This document shows positions 7,535 to 15,947 of a stretch of DNA of 35,417 nucleotides, in pieces (positions within the stretch are counted from its first letter, which is position 1; each line of letters starts with the position of its first letter). The translations under genes were made by a program, and so were the position numbers. The stretch comes from a bacterium (candidate division B38) B3_B38. GTDB taxonomy: Bacteria; Acidobacteriota; B3-B38; Guanabaribacteriales; B3-B38. Below the pieces are notes generated by a model, which saw only the letters and a list, made by a program, of their open reading frames with translations, was not told the DNA's origin and searched no databases. The stretch covers positions 1 through 35,417 of the forward strand of contig NJBL01000020.1 of NCBI GenBank assembly GCA_005223145.1, written 5' to 3'.

Positions 7535-9215
7535 GCAGAGTGCAGTGCTGGTTGTGGGAGCTGGGGTCGCCGGGATGCAAGCCGCCCTCGACTTAGCTGA
7601 TATGGGTATGAAGGTCTATCTGCTTGATAGAGCGCCAGTCATAGGGGGTGCAGTTGCCCAGCTGGAGCGCACCTTACCCGAAGGGCAATCCTCTTCGTGC
7701 GAGGTGGGAGCCATGTTTGATGCTATCAGCCATCATCCCAACATTGAGCTTATTACCAATGCCGATTTGCAGGGCATAAGCGGGGAGCAGGGAAGTTTTG
7801 AGATTGCCATCAAAAAGAGAGCTTTCAGGGTCACTGAGAAGTGCGACGACTGTGGGGCTTGTTATCAGGTTTGTCCCGTTAAACCGTATAATACTTTTAA
7901 TGAGGGGCTGACCCTCCGCTGCGCTATCGACCATCAGAACTACTCCTTCCTTCCATTGATATACAACATAGAGAAAGAGACTCCCGCCTGTCAGGAGACC
8001 TGTCCGGTGCATATTGATATCCGCCGATATGTGGGGCTCATTGCCGAGGGGAAGTTCTTAGAAGCGTTGCAAGTAATCAGGGAGAGGAACCCTCTCCCAT
8101 CTATCTGCGGTCGGGTCTGCCACCATCCCTGCGAGGGCATGTGCAACCGGGGGCAGCAAGATGAGCCCATCGCTATTGAGAAGCTGAAAAGATTTGCGGT
8201 TGATTACGAGATGAACCTGCGTCGACAGGGACTGTTACCTAAGCTCTCCGCTCCGAAGAAGCCGACCAAGGAGAAGGTGGCTATAGTGGGCGCCGGACCA
8301 GCGGGACTGACCTGCGGGCACGACCTGGCGAAATTGGGATACGAGATCACCATATTCGAGAAGGAGTCGGTCCCCGGCGGGATGCTCTACCTGTGTATCC
8401 CCGAATACCGACTCCCACGAGATGTCATAGAGTATGATGTTGCTTTCATAAGGGATTTAGGGGTGGACATCAGGCTCGGCACTCCGATAGGGAAAGAGTT
8501 AACCTTGGATGACCTCCGAAAACAGGGACATAAAGCCATCTTTCTGGGTATCGGGGCTCACAAGGGGCTGAAGCTGCGCGTCCCTGGAGAAGACGAGTTT
8601 GAGGGGTTCATCGACTGCATAGAGTTTCTGAAGCGGGTGAACCTGGGTGACAAGAGTAAGCCGGGCAAGCGGGTAATCGTCATTGGCGGGGGCAACTCCG
8701 CTGTTGATTCTGCCAGAGTAGCCCTCAGATTAGGTTGTGATGAGGTTTACATCCTCTATCGAAGGTCGAGGAAAGAGATGCCGGCCAATGAATGGGAGGT
8801 GGAGGAGGCAGAGCATGAAGGAGTGCAGATTCACTATCTTGCTGCCCCGGTAAAAATCTTAGGGAAGAATGGTCGAGTGACAGGGATGGAGTGCACAAAG
8901 ATGAAGCTGGGTAAGCTCGATGCCAGCGGGCGAAGAAGACCCATCCCAATCAAGGGTTCGGAGTTTACCATTGAAGCAGATGTCATAATCCCCGCTATCA
9001 GTCAGCAGCCCGATATATCATTCCTCTCAGAGGTTCATGGTCTGGAGATAAGTCGATGGGACTCCTTTGTAATAGATGAAAGGACAATGCAGACCAATCT
9101 TCCCGATGTCTACGCCGGAGGGGATGCAGTGACCGGTCCGGCTACCGTAATTGAGGCTATTGCTGCCGGGCATCGTGCTGCCTCAGGTATTGACCGCTAC
9201 CTGCGGGCAAGGTGA
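7518..9215 (+). CDS. HdrA module I front half with inserted GltD/NfnB-like NAD(P)H flavoprotein
   Basis: 565 residues. Residues 1-150 match the start of module I HdrA: FAD motif VLVVGAGVAGMQAA, then a Cys in the Sec position (GQSSSC60), then the first insert cluster CDDCGACYQVC at 109. From ~155 it becomes GltD-like: CQETCPVHIDI, then CGRVCHHPCEGMCNRG, a second FAD site (VAIVGAGPAGLTCG, ~254) and an NAD(P)H site (VIVIGGGNSAVDSA, ~385). It ends with the family motif DVYAGGDAVTGPATVIEAI. GltD/NfnB proteins oxidise or reduce NAD(P)H, so this links the complex to pyridine nucleotides (inference). ATG 7518 has AGGAG 8 bases upstream; the longer frame from 7470 has none. The gene ends TGA TAG, and the next gene continues in the same frame after one more codon. 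Confidence 0.9.
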   Translation: MNPQDKQSAVLVVGAGVAGMQAALDLADMGMKVYLLDRAPVIGGAVAQLERTLPEGQSSSCEVGAMFDAISHHPNIELITNADLQGISGEQGSFEIAIKKRAFRVTEKCDDCGACYQVCPVKPYNTFNEGLTLRCAIDHQNYSFLPLIYNIEKETPACQETCPVHIDIRRYVGLIAEGKFLEALQVIRERNPLPSICGRVCHHPCEGMCNRGQQDEPIAIEKLKRFAVDYEMNLRRQGLLPKLSAPKKPTKEKVAIVGAGPAGLTCGHDLAKLGYEITIFEKESVPGGMLYLCIPEYRLPRDVIEYDVAFIRDLGVDIRLGTPIGKELTLDDLRKQGHKAIFLGIGAHKGLKLRVPGEDEFEGFIDCIEFLKRVNLGDKSKPGKRVIVIGGGNSAVDSARVALRLGCDEVYILYRRSRKEMPANEWEVEEAEHEGVQIHYLAAPVKILGKNGRVTGMECTKMKLGKLDASGRRRPIPIKGSEFTIEADVIIPAISQQPDISFLSEVHGLEISRWDSFVIDERTMQTNLPDVYAGGDAVTGPATVIEAIAAGHRAASGIDRYLRAR

Positions 9216-9221
9216 TAGGGA

Positions 9222-11642
9222 ATGAAAAAGAGGAAGTTTATCACAGAATTTCCGGATATTCCCTCAAAGCGCCCTCCTGAGCCATCTCTCCCCCTGGAGG
9301 ATAGGAAGGGAAATTTCAAGGAGGTAGAGTTAGGTTACAGCGAGGAGCAGGCGATAGCCGAAGCCCGGCGCTGCCTGAGCTGTCGTCGGTGCATCGGGTG
9401 CGGACTCTGTCTGGCAGAATGCCCGCTGGAGGCCATAGTTTACGACCAAAAGGACGAGGCAATCAAGCTAAAGGTCGGCTCTGTAATCTTAGCCCCCGGC
9501 TTCGATGAGTTTGATGCCAACCTTCAGGAGCAGTTCGGGTATAGCCAATATCCGAATGTCATCACCAGCATTGAGCTGGAGAGGATTCTCAGCCCTAATG
9601 GTCCCTATGGGGGATTATTGCTCCGTCCCTCAGATGGAGAGATACCTAAGAGGATAGCATTCATCCAGTGTGTTGGCTCCCGCGAGGAGTTTATCGGGGC
9701 GAATTTCTGCTCTTCGGTCTGCTGCAATCATATGATCAAGCAGACCATATCCGCCCATCAGAAGGTGCCGGATATCCTCACCAGCGTATTTTTCAGAGAC
9801 ATCCGTCCTCTGGGGAAGGGATACGAGGATTATTACCTTCAGCTCATGGACCAACCCGAAGTAAAGTTTATCAACAGTATTCCCAAGGTAGTCAAGGAGG
9901 AACCTTCCACCCGGAACCTTGTAGTGGAGTGGGAGAAAGGGTCGGAAAAGGAGAGCGAGGAGTTCGACCTGGTAGTCCTGTCGGTGGGGCTGTGGGCTCC
10001 TCAAGGGTCTCGCCGATTGGGGAGGCTCGCCGGGATTCAACTAAATAAATACAACTTCTGCCACACCACCCCCTTCTCGCCCCTTACCAGCAGCAAGCCG
10101 GGGATTTTCGTCGCCGGGGCGTTCAGCTCCCCAAAGGATATTTCGCAATCATTAGCCCAGGCGAGTGGTGCTGCATCAAAATCAGCGAGTATTCTGGGCG
10201 ATAAGCGCGAGCTTCCCAAAGCCGCTCCCAGAGGGGAGAAGGAGATTAAGGCTTCAAACAAGGAGAATAGAATCGGGGTGTTTATCTGCCCCTATATCGG
10301 AGTGTCAGGGGAGGAGAAGAAAGGGGAAGGTTGGCTCGAATATGCCCGGAGCCTGTCCGGGGTGTTAGGGGCGGAAGTTCTTCAGTTCCCCTGCTGGAGT
10401 GTCGGACGCGAGGAGATAAAGAAGACGATACAGGAGAAAGGGTTAAACTGGGTAGTAGTGGTCGGGTGTCAGCCCTCTATCAGCCTTCCCATTTTCCAAA
10501 GGTCGGTAGAAGAAGCAGGGCTCAGCCGTCAGCGGCTCATCATGGAATCGGCATTTAAGGGTGCGGCTGAGGATGAAGAGATAAAAAGGGCGATCGCCAA
10601 GGCGGTAGAAAGAGCGGGAGAAGCGACGGAGGAGCCTGTTTCGGAGAAGATTGTTCCTGTGGGGCTGGTGATAGGGGGAGGGATAAGCGGTCTGACCGCT
10701 GCGCTGGATATGGCGGCTAACGGATTCCAGGTACATCTGGTGGAGAAGGGGAGCCAGCTGGGAGGCGGGCTTCTTTCCTCTTATTACACCCTGGAGGGCG
10801 AGGATGTTCAGGAGAAGGTGAAATCGCTGGTTGAGGAGGTGGAGAGAAACGAGCGGATACGCATATATACCGAAGCCACGGTGCAAAAAATTGAAGGTAG
10901 GGAAGGGAACTTCCTTACCGAGTTAACGCATAAGGGTAGCCCGGTTAAGATAGAACATGGGGTGTGCATCATCGCTACCGGGGCTGAGGAGTATGAACCC
11001 CGGGAGTATCTCTACGGAGAGCAATCCAGGGTAATGACGCAGAAAGAACTTGAGGGGATGCTGGCGAAGGGTGAGCCGTTGAAGGGGAAGGTAGCAATGA
11101 TTCAGTGCGTGGGGTCGCGGAATGAAGAGCATCCCTATTGCAGCCGATTCTGCTGCGGCGAAGCCTTAAAAAATGCCCTGAAGATAAAGGAGGCGCACCC
11201 AGAGAGCGAGGTCTATATTCTCCATAAAGATATCAGGGTCTATGGCTTTGAGGAGGATTTCTTCACCGATACCGTTGACAAAGGGGTTCATTTCCTCAGA
11301 CACCAGGGAGACCTCAAGGTGGTTAATAGCAAGGGCTTACAGGTGGAGTTTACCGAGGCGGTTAATGGGGAGCGAGTCACCCTCTCTGTGGATAACATAG
11401 TGCTGAGCACCGGAGTCGTCCCTCCCCAGAGCAATAAAGCTCTGGCAGATATGATAGGAGTCGATCTGGACAAGGACGGCTTTTTCAAAGAAGTCCATCC
11501 TAAATTCAGACCCCTGGAGCTTTCCCGAGAAGGGTTTTTTGTCTGCGGTTTAGCCCATTCACCCCAGACCATCTCCGAGGCTATATCCCAGGGGAGCGGT
11601 GCGGCGGGTAGGGCTTGCCGTATCCTTGTTAAGGCTTTATAA
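9222..11642 (+). CDS. HdrA module I rear half fused to degenerate module II
   Basis: 806 residues. It opens with the tail typical of GltD-like proteins (GYSEEQAIAEARRCLSC) and a ferredoxin motif (CIGCGLCLAECP, ~57). The second half of module I HdrA follows (FIQCVGSREEF, CSSVCC, IFVAGAFSSPKDI to ~335). A second HdrA unit comes next with FAD motif GLVIGGGISGLTAA near 485 and CVGSRNEEHPYCSRFCC. In this second unit the N-terminal Cys domain is eroded: the usual CxCG reads CPYI, ASCTP reads VGCQP, and REQCSW is lost. The C-terminal pair of [4Fe-4S] motifs found in its two relatives is absent. It lies in the same reading frame as the 7518 gene, separated by TGA TAG GGA. It is the last gene of the Hdr operon. 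FAD binding seems intact; cluster content is reduced. Confidence 0.9.
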   Translation: MKKRKFITEFPDIPSKRPPEPSLPLEDRKGNFKEVELGYSEEQAIAEARRCLSCRRCIGCGLCLAECPLEAIVYDQKDEAIKLKVGSVILAPGFDEFDANLQEQFGYSQYPNVITSIELERILSPNGPYGGLLLRPSDGEIPKRIAFIQCVGSREEFIGANFCSSVCCNHMIKQTISAHQKVPDILTSVFFRDIRPLGKGYEDYYLQLMDQPEVKFINSIPKVVKEEPSTRNLVVEWEKGSEKESEEFDLVVLSVGLWAPQGSRRLGRLAGIQLNKYNFCHTTPFSPLTSSKPGIFVAGAFSSPKDISQSLAQASGAASKSASILGDKRELPKAAPRGEKEIKASNKENRIGVFICPYIGVSGEEKKGEGWLEYARSLSGVLGAEVLQFPCWSVGREEIKKTIQEKGLNWVVVVGCQPSISLPIFQRSVEEAGLSRQRLIMESAFKGAAEDEEIKRAIAKAVERAGEATEEPVSEKIVPVGLVIGGGISGLTAALDMAANGFQVHLVEKGSQLGGGLLSSYYTLEGEDVQEKVKSLVEEVERNERIRIYTEATVQKIEGREGNFLTELTHKGSPVKIEHGVCIIATGAEEYEPREYLYGEQSRVMTQKELEGMLAKGEPLKGKVAMIQCVGSRNEEHPYCSRFCCGEALKNALKIKEAHPESEVYILHKDIRVYGFEEDFFTDTVDKGVHFLRHQGDLKVVNSKGLQVEFTEAVNGERVTLSVDNIVLSTGVVPPQSNKALADMIGVDLDKDGFFKEVHPKFRPLELSREGFFVCGLAHSPQTISEAISQGSGAAGRACRILVKAL

Positions 11643-11648
11643 TGGAAA

Positions 11649-11666
11649 AAGGGGATTTTTCCCCTT
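11649..11666 (+). terminator. Terminator-like hairpin after the Hdr operon
   Basis: AAGGGGA and TCCCCTT close a TTTT loop 6 bases after the stop of the last Hdr gene. Only a short, mixed T run follows (ATTAGGTGTTT), so termination may be partial. Confidence 0.5.
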
Positions 11667-11760
11667 ATTAGGTGTTTCCTTGTTATGTCCACTATTTTGA
11701 ATTTATCGTTGAAGCAAGGAAGATTAAGAAATTGATTTTATTTTTAGGAGGAAAGGCAAA

Positions 11761-13110
11761 ATGGAAATGAAAAAGATGACGGTGGAAGAGCTGTTAGCCA
11801 AAGCTGCTCAACCGGGCAAGGACGCCATGAGACTGCACCCTTTTTATCGGGGGAAGGTTGAGGTGGTTCCCAAGTGTCGCATCAGGGATTTTAATGATTT
11901 TGGCATCTGGTACACCCCGGGGGTGGCAGAGCCTTGCATGGATATTCATAAAAATCCCGATACGGTCTTTAGACATACCAATAAGGCTAACTTTGTGGCG
12001 GTTGTCTCCGATGGCACCAGGGTGCTGGGTTTAGGTGATATTGGACCTGAGGCTGGCTTGCCGGTGATGGAGGGGAAAGCCATACTCTTCAAGTACCTTG
12101 GTGGAGTAGATGCCTTTCCCATCTGTCTGGACACCAAGGACCCCGATGAAATAATCCAAGCGGTGAAGTGGCTGCAACCCACCTTTGGAGGAGTAAACTT
12201 AGAGGACATCGCCAAGCCCAAATGTTTCTATATCCTAAAAAGATTGCGGAAGGAGTGTCGGATCCCGGTGTGGCACGATGACCAGCAGGGGACGGCTGCA
12301 GTCACGGTAGCTGGGTTGGTCAATGCGCTGAAGGTGGTGAAAAAGAAGATAGACAAGGTGCGGATAGCTCAGGTAGGAGCGGGAGCTTCTAATATCCGCA
12401 TCGCTCACCTTCTTCTTGCCGCTGGGTTTGACCCCGGAAAAATAATAATGGTCGATTCCAAAGGTACTCTCCATAAGGAGAGGCTGGATCTCAAGGAGAA
12501 GGAGCCGGAGAAGTGGGAGCTGTGCGAGGTCACCAATGCAGAGCTGCGTAAGGGGGGCATCCCGGAGACAATGGAGGGAGCCGATGTGCTCATAGCGCTT
12601 TCCAAATCCGGACCCGGAGTAATAAAGAAGGAATGGGTTGCCAACATGGCCAAGGACCCCATTGTTTTTGCCTGCGCCAACCCGGTACCGGAGATATGGC
12701 CCTGGGAGGCCGAGGAGGCAGGGGCTAAGATTGTGGCCACCGGGCGGTCAGATTTCCCCAACCAGGTAAACAACTCCCTCGGGTTTCCCGGCATCTTCCG
12801 AGGGACCCTCGATGTGATGGCCACCACTATCACCGATGAGATGTGCCTGGCGGCTTCTTTCGAGCTGGCCAAATGCGCCGAGGATAAGGGCCTGAGCCCC
12901 CAATACATCATCCCCAATATGGATGAGTGGGAGGTTTACCCCCGAGAGGCAACCGCTGTGGGAATGAAGGCTATTGAGCAGAAGGTGGCCAGGGTAAAGA
13001 TGAGCCGCAGCGAGCTCTTTGAAATCGCCTCTACTACCATCAAGAGAGCTCGGGATGAAACCAAGCTCCTTATGAAAGAGGGCTTCATTCCCATGCCCAA
13101 GGAGGATTAG
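11761..13110 (+). CDS. NAD(P)-dependent malic enzyme (bacterial MaeB/SfcA-like)
   Basis: 449 residues. Catalyses oxidative decarboxylation of malate to pyruvate with NAD(P) reduction in the cytosol. Visible family motifs are the catalytic Tyr segment GIWYTPGVAEPC, VVSDGTRVLGLGDIGPEAGLPVMEGK, the metal-binding VWHDDQQGTAAV, the nucleotide fold QVGAGASNIRIAHLL, ACANPVPEI, and the end motif TGRSDFPNQVNN. The phosphotransacetylase-like C-terminal domain of long MaeB enzymes is absent, so this is the short form. AGGAGG at 11746-11751 sits 9 bases before ATG 11761. A hairpin separates it from the Hdr operon, so it may be partly co-transcribed or have its own promoter in the 118-base gap. It could feed NAD(P)H or pyruvate-derived electrons to the Hdr complex (inference). 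Confidence 0.95.
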   Translation: MEMKKMTVEELLAKAAQPGKDAMRLHPFYRGKVEVVPKCRIRDFNDFGIWYTPGVAEPCMDIHKNPDTVFRHTNKANFVAVVSDGTRVLGLGDIGPEAGLPVMEGKAILFKYLGGVDAFPICLDTKDPDEIIQAVKWLQPTFGGVNLEDIAKPKCFYILKRLRKECRIPVWHDDQQGTAAVTVAGLVNALKVVKKKIDKVRIAQVGAGASNIRIAHLLLAAGFDPGKIIMVDSKGTLHKERLDLKEKEPEKWELCEVTNAELRKGGIPETMEGADVLIALSKSGPGVIKKEWVANMAKDPIVFACANPVPEIWPWEAEEAGAKIVATGRSDFPNQVNNSLGFPGIFRGTLDVMATTITDEMCLAASFELAKCAEDKGLSPQYIIPNMDEWEVYPREATAVGMKAIEQKVARVKMSRSELFEIASTTIKRARDETKLLMKEGFIPMPKED

Positions 13111-13148
13111 CCCCTTTGCCAGGGGTTGAAGAGGGGATATATTCCCTC
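13111..13148. terminator. Possible bidirectional terminator between convergent genes
   Basis: Two small hairpins fill the gap: CCCCT/AGGGG around TTGCC (13111-13125) and GAGGG/CCCTC around GATATATT (13131-13148). There is no strong T run on either side, so this is tentative. Confidence 0.3.
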
Positions 13149-14262
13149 AGAGGGATGGGGGAATATCGATCGCCTCCTTCAGCTGGCTCACTCCGCCGCT
13201 GATGTTGTCCTTGACGATTATCTCTAAAAGGTGAGAACCAGGTCTACCCATCAGGCTCACCTGGTAGTGATATTCTTCTTCTATTTTCTCCTTCAGTTGG
13301 TCGGGGGTCAGGCGCAGCACTAAAGTGTCGGTCTTCTGGTCGATAATCTCACCTTCCTGGTCTGTGAGTTTTTCCTGAAGGGTGAGCTGTACCTGCAGCC
13401 GGTCCCCCTCCTTGTACCAGGCGAGATCGCGGTATTTAAACTTAATAGTGAGAAGAAGCTCAACCTTTTGTTCAGCCAGGGTGATGTAATCTGCCTGCCA
13501 CTGAAAGGGGATTTGCTGTGAGGGTAGCGGAGGAATGGGGGGAGGAGAGGAGAGGGTGGGGCTGAGTATCTGGTCGTAGGTTAGTTTCTCGTTGAAAATA
13601 GCTTTCTTGTTGGCATCTTCCAGGGCGGGACGGAACTCAGATAGTATCTTTTCAGACCTAAGTCTGTAGCGGGGAGAAAGTCTCTCACCTGTAAAAGAGC
13701 TGTTTAGAAGATAGTATTCGCCGGTACCGAAGATATTGGCGAATATCAGGGGTTCGAAGGGTGATATATATATGGAGGGGCTCTTAGCGTAGTACCAATA
13801 TATAACCAGTTGAATCACGCCATAAAGATCTTGGTATCGCATTTCCACCCGGTCGGGAGGTCCGAAGACGATCCATATCTCCCCTCGGGCAGTTCTCCAT
13901 GCGTCCTCGCCAACGCGCCCAAAGTTGACTTTGGCGTAGTCAGCCCGGCGATAGAATTCCTCCCGAAATTCGTTGATTCCTGTCGCTGGATTATAATCCC
14001 GGCGTGCCCAGAATATTCTGACGAACTGGATTTTATCTTCCAGGGTCTTGAGCTTTCTTAATATCGACTCTTCCTCGGGGGTCATTATTAACTTAAAAGG
14101 ACTCTCAAACCAATGGCGGAGTTCTTTTCCAATTTCCTCTACAGAAAGGAGCTCACTCTTCTCCTTTTCCAACTGGCAGATGGAACTGATAGGGAAGAAG
14201 AGGAGTCCTGCCAACAATGCAAGCATTAAGAGGTAATACTTTTTATGTGTCGATGAAATCAT
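13147..14262 (-). CDS. Exported GWxTD-domain protein
   Basis: 371 residues with an N-terminal signal peptide (positive start, then LLMLALLAGLLFFPISS, cleavage likely after SSIC or nearby). A GWxTD-type domain follows: FWARRDYNPATGINEFREEF, a Tyr/Arg-rich stretch, then AWRTARGEIWIVFGPPD. Here the eponymous GWxTD reads DAWRTA, a divergent form. A short Pro-rich linker (SSPPPIPPLP, ~230) leads to a beta-rich C-terminal region. The GWxTD family is common in Acidobacteria, Aminicenantes and related phyla, and its function is unknown. AGGAG lies 8 bases before ATG at 14262. Convergent with the malic enzyme gene. A second, longer GWxTD gene lies at 17451-19055. Confidence 0.85.
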   Translation of the reverse strand: MISSTHKKYYLLMLALLAGLLFFPISSICQLEKEKSELLSVEEIGKELRHWFESPFKLIMTPEEESILRKLKTLEDKIQFVRIFWARRDYNPATGINEFREEFYRRADYAKVNFGRVGEDAWRTARGEIWIVFGPPDRVEMRYQDLYGVIQLVIYWYYAKSPSIYISPFEPLIFANIFGTGEYYLLNSSFTGERLSPRYRLRSEKILSEFRPALEDANKKAIFNEKLTYDQILSPTLSSPPPIPPLPSQQIPFQWQADYITLAEQKVELLLTIKFKYRDLAWYKEGDRLQVQLTLQEKLTDQEGEIIDQKTDTLVLRLTPDQLKEKIEEEYHYQVSLMGRPGSHLLEIIVKDNISGGVSQLKEAIDIPPSL

Positions 14263-14462
14263 AAGACTTGCTCCTGTTTTGTAGTCGTGGTTAAGAAAAC
14301 TCTTCCTTTAAATTTTATCTTAATAAGAAATCCCAGGTCAGGCCCTTTGCTTGTACTAAATGTTGCATGAGCAGAGAACTTTTGCAAAAATAAGCAAGTC
14401 TATTCAATAAAGGTCAAAAGTATCTATCGTCTATATTTTCTAACATTTAAAAGGATTTTTTC

Positions 14463-14491
14463 TTGACAAAGTGAAATAGGTGTGATATAAG
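14463..14491 (+). promoter_or_regulatory. Sigma70-type promoter of the MshEN gene
   Basis: TTGACA (14463-14468), a 17-base spacer and TATAAG (14486-14491) lie in the 311-base divergent gap 14263-14573. Transcription would start near 14498. No convincing promoter for the minus-strand gene was found in the rest of the gap. Confidence 0.75.
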
Positions 14492-14513
14492 TGAAATACT
14501 TAAAGAGTAATAT

Positions 14514-14539
14514 TTGTTGCAAAGCAACAATAATTGTTG
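14514..14539 (+). repeat. Overlapping alternative hairpins in the 5' leader
   Basis: TTGTTGC-AAA-GCAACAA (14514-14530) forms a perfect 7-bp hairpin. Its 3' arm CAACAA can instead pair with the next TTGTTG (14534-14539) around TAA. Both lie about 16-40 bases after the predicted transcription start. Confidence 0.55.
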
Positions 14540-14669
14540 ATGTCGAAGCGAGGCCATGCCCCCACTATGATTAATGTGCTCACTATGTGAGTTATCGCTA
14601 TGTCTGGGGCTATGGCATCACATGTCTCCCTTCTGGGGGAGGAGAAGGGGAGCAAGAAGGAACAAGAGG

Positions 14670-15908
14670 TTGGTCAACTCAAAGAGCCGAGTCAGGAAGA
14701 GATTGGGGGAGATTCTGATTGATTTGGGCCATGTATCGGAGGAAGATTTTGTCACTGTGTTAAGTGAGCAGCAGAGTTTGCCCTGGGTGGAGTTAGACCC
14801 ATATTATATCGACCCTTCCCTCAAAGATATTATCCCGAGGGAGGTGGCTGGCAAATATTCCATCCTCCCCCTCCTTCTTCTGAAGAACTCCCTTTTGGTC
14901 GCTACACCCGACCTATTGGGGGAGGAAAAGTTGAAGGAACTTGAAGGGATAGCACAACGCCGCATTGAGCTGAGGTTAGTAACTCTGTCGGACTTCAACT
15001 TCGCATTCCGCCACTATTACGATTGGGAACAGGAAATTAAAGGACCGAGATTAGGTAGGCTATTAGTAGAGGAGAAGCTTATCACCGCAGAAGAGTTACA
15101 GAAAGCCTTCAAGTATCAGAAGAAGAGCGGGAAACGCCTGGGGGAGGCATTGGTGGAGTTAAAGCTTCTGAAAGAAGAGGAGCTGGAGCAGGCTTTAAGC
15201 CGGCAGCTCAGTTTGAATTTCATAGACCCCGACCCGCAGCTGATAGATACGGGTGTGTTGGCGAAAATCCCCGAGGAGGTAGCTCGCCGCACTTGCTCCC
15301 TACCTCTGCTGCTGATTGGCGATACTCTTTTGGTGGCTACCCATCGTCCTGATAAGGCTCTGAGAGAGGAGCTGGAGAGAGTTTCTGGCAGGAATCTAAA
15401 ATTTGTTCTTGCCTCCAAAGAGAAGATCATGCACGCCATAGACTATTGCTATACCCAATGGCGACAGCAGAGAGAAGAGTCTGAAAAGTTGGGGGAATAT
15501 CTCGTAAATCGCGAGCTGATTGGCCCATCCCAGCTGGAGGAGGGGTTAGCCATTCAACAGAAAAGCAGGGAGAAGTTGGGGAAAATATTAGTGGATAAAG
15601 GGTTTATATCTTCCGAGCAACTTATGGAAGCCCTGTCCGCCCGATGGGGGATATCTTATGTTAAGATTGACTTAGAGCGAATAGATAGAGGGCTCACAAA
15701 GGATTTCTATTCGCGGAATTATCTTCTAAAAAATTGCCTGGTACCTCTTTGCATTGAGGCAGATAAGCTCTTGATTGCTATGGAAGACCCCCTTGATTTA
15801 AAGGCACTGGACGAGGTTCGATGGTCGAGCATGAAATCGGTGCTGCCGGTTATGGCTGCCAGGGATGATATATATGGAGCGATAAACTATATTTTTAAAG
15901 GTCTGTAA
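14670..15908 (+). CDS. Triple MshEN (T2SSE N-terminal) domain protein without ATPase
   Basis: The gene consists of three tandem GspE/MshE N-terminal domains. Each starts with an RLGxxLxxxxxI-type repeat: KRLGEILIDLGHVSEEDF; RLGRLLVEEKLITAEELQKA plus KRLGEALVELKLLKEEEL; KLGEYLVNRELIGPSQLEEG plus KLGKILVDKGFISSEQLMEA. Each continues with the Ile-Pro / LPLL...LLVAT core. MshEN domains bind cyclic di-GMP in MshE (known), so this may be a c-di-GMP receptor or a pilus/secretion regulator (inference). No Walker ATPase follows, so it is not a complete GspE. The frame is open from ATG 14574, but the extra 32 residues are Cys-rich and lack a ribosome site. TTG 14670 has AAGGA 8 bases upstream, so I prefer it with modest confidence. 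The next gene starts 39 bases later. Confidence 0.85.
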   Translation: MVNSKSRVRKRLGEILIDLGHVSEEDFVTVLSEQQSLPWVELDPYYIDPSLKDIIPREVAGKYSILPLLLLKNSLLVATPDLLGEEKLKELEGIAQRRIELRLVTLSDFNFAFRHYYDWEQEIKGPRLGRLLVEEKLITAEELQKAFKYQKKSGKRLGEALVELKLLKEEELEQALSRQLSLNFIDPDPQLIDTGVLAKIPEEVARRTCSLPLLLIGDTLLVATHRPDKALREELERVSGRNLKFVLASKEKIMHAIDYCYTQWRQQREESEKLGEYLVNRELIGPSQLEEGLAIQQKSREKLGKILVDKGFISSEQLMEALSARWGISYVKIDLERIDRGLTKDFYSRNYLLKNCLVPLCIEADKLLIAMEDPLDLKALDEVRWSSMKSVLPVMAARDDIYGAINYIFKGL

Positions 15909-15947
15909 TTTAGGACTTAGAGCCGATAATAAGGAGTGCAGTTTTTT

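Noticed and set aside
9213-9218. TGA of the 7518 gene as another selenocysteine joining it to the 9222 gene
   Set aside because: It is followed at once by TAG, no Cys is expected there, and a new ATG follows; gene fission is simpler.
14574-14669. N-terminal extension of the MshEN gene to ATG 14574
   Set aside because: No ribosome site and an odd Cys/Trp-rich product; TTG 14670 has a site. Kept as an alternative only.
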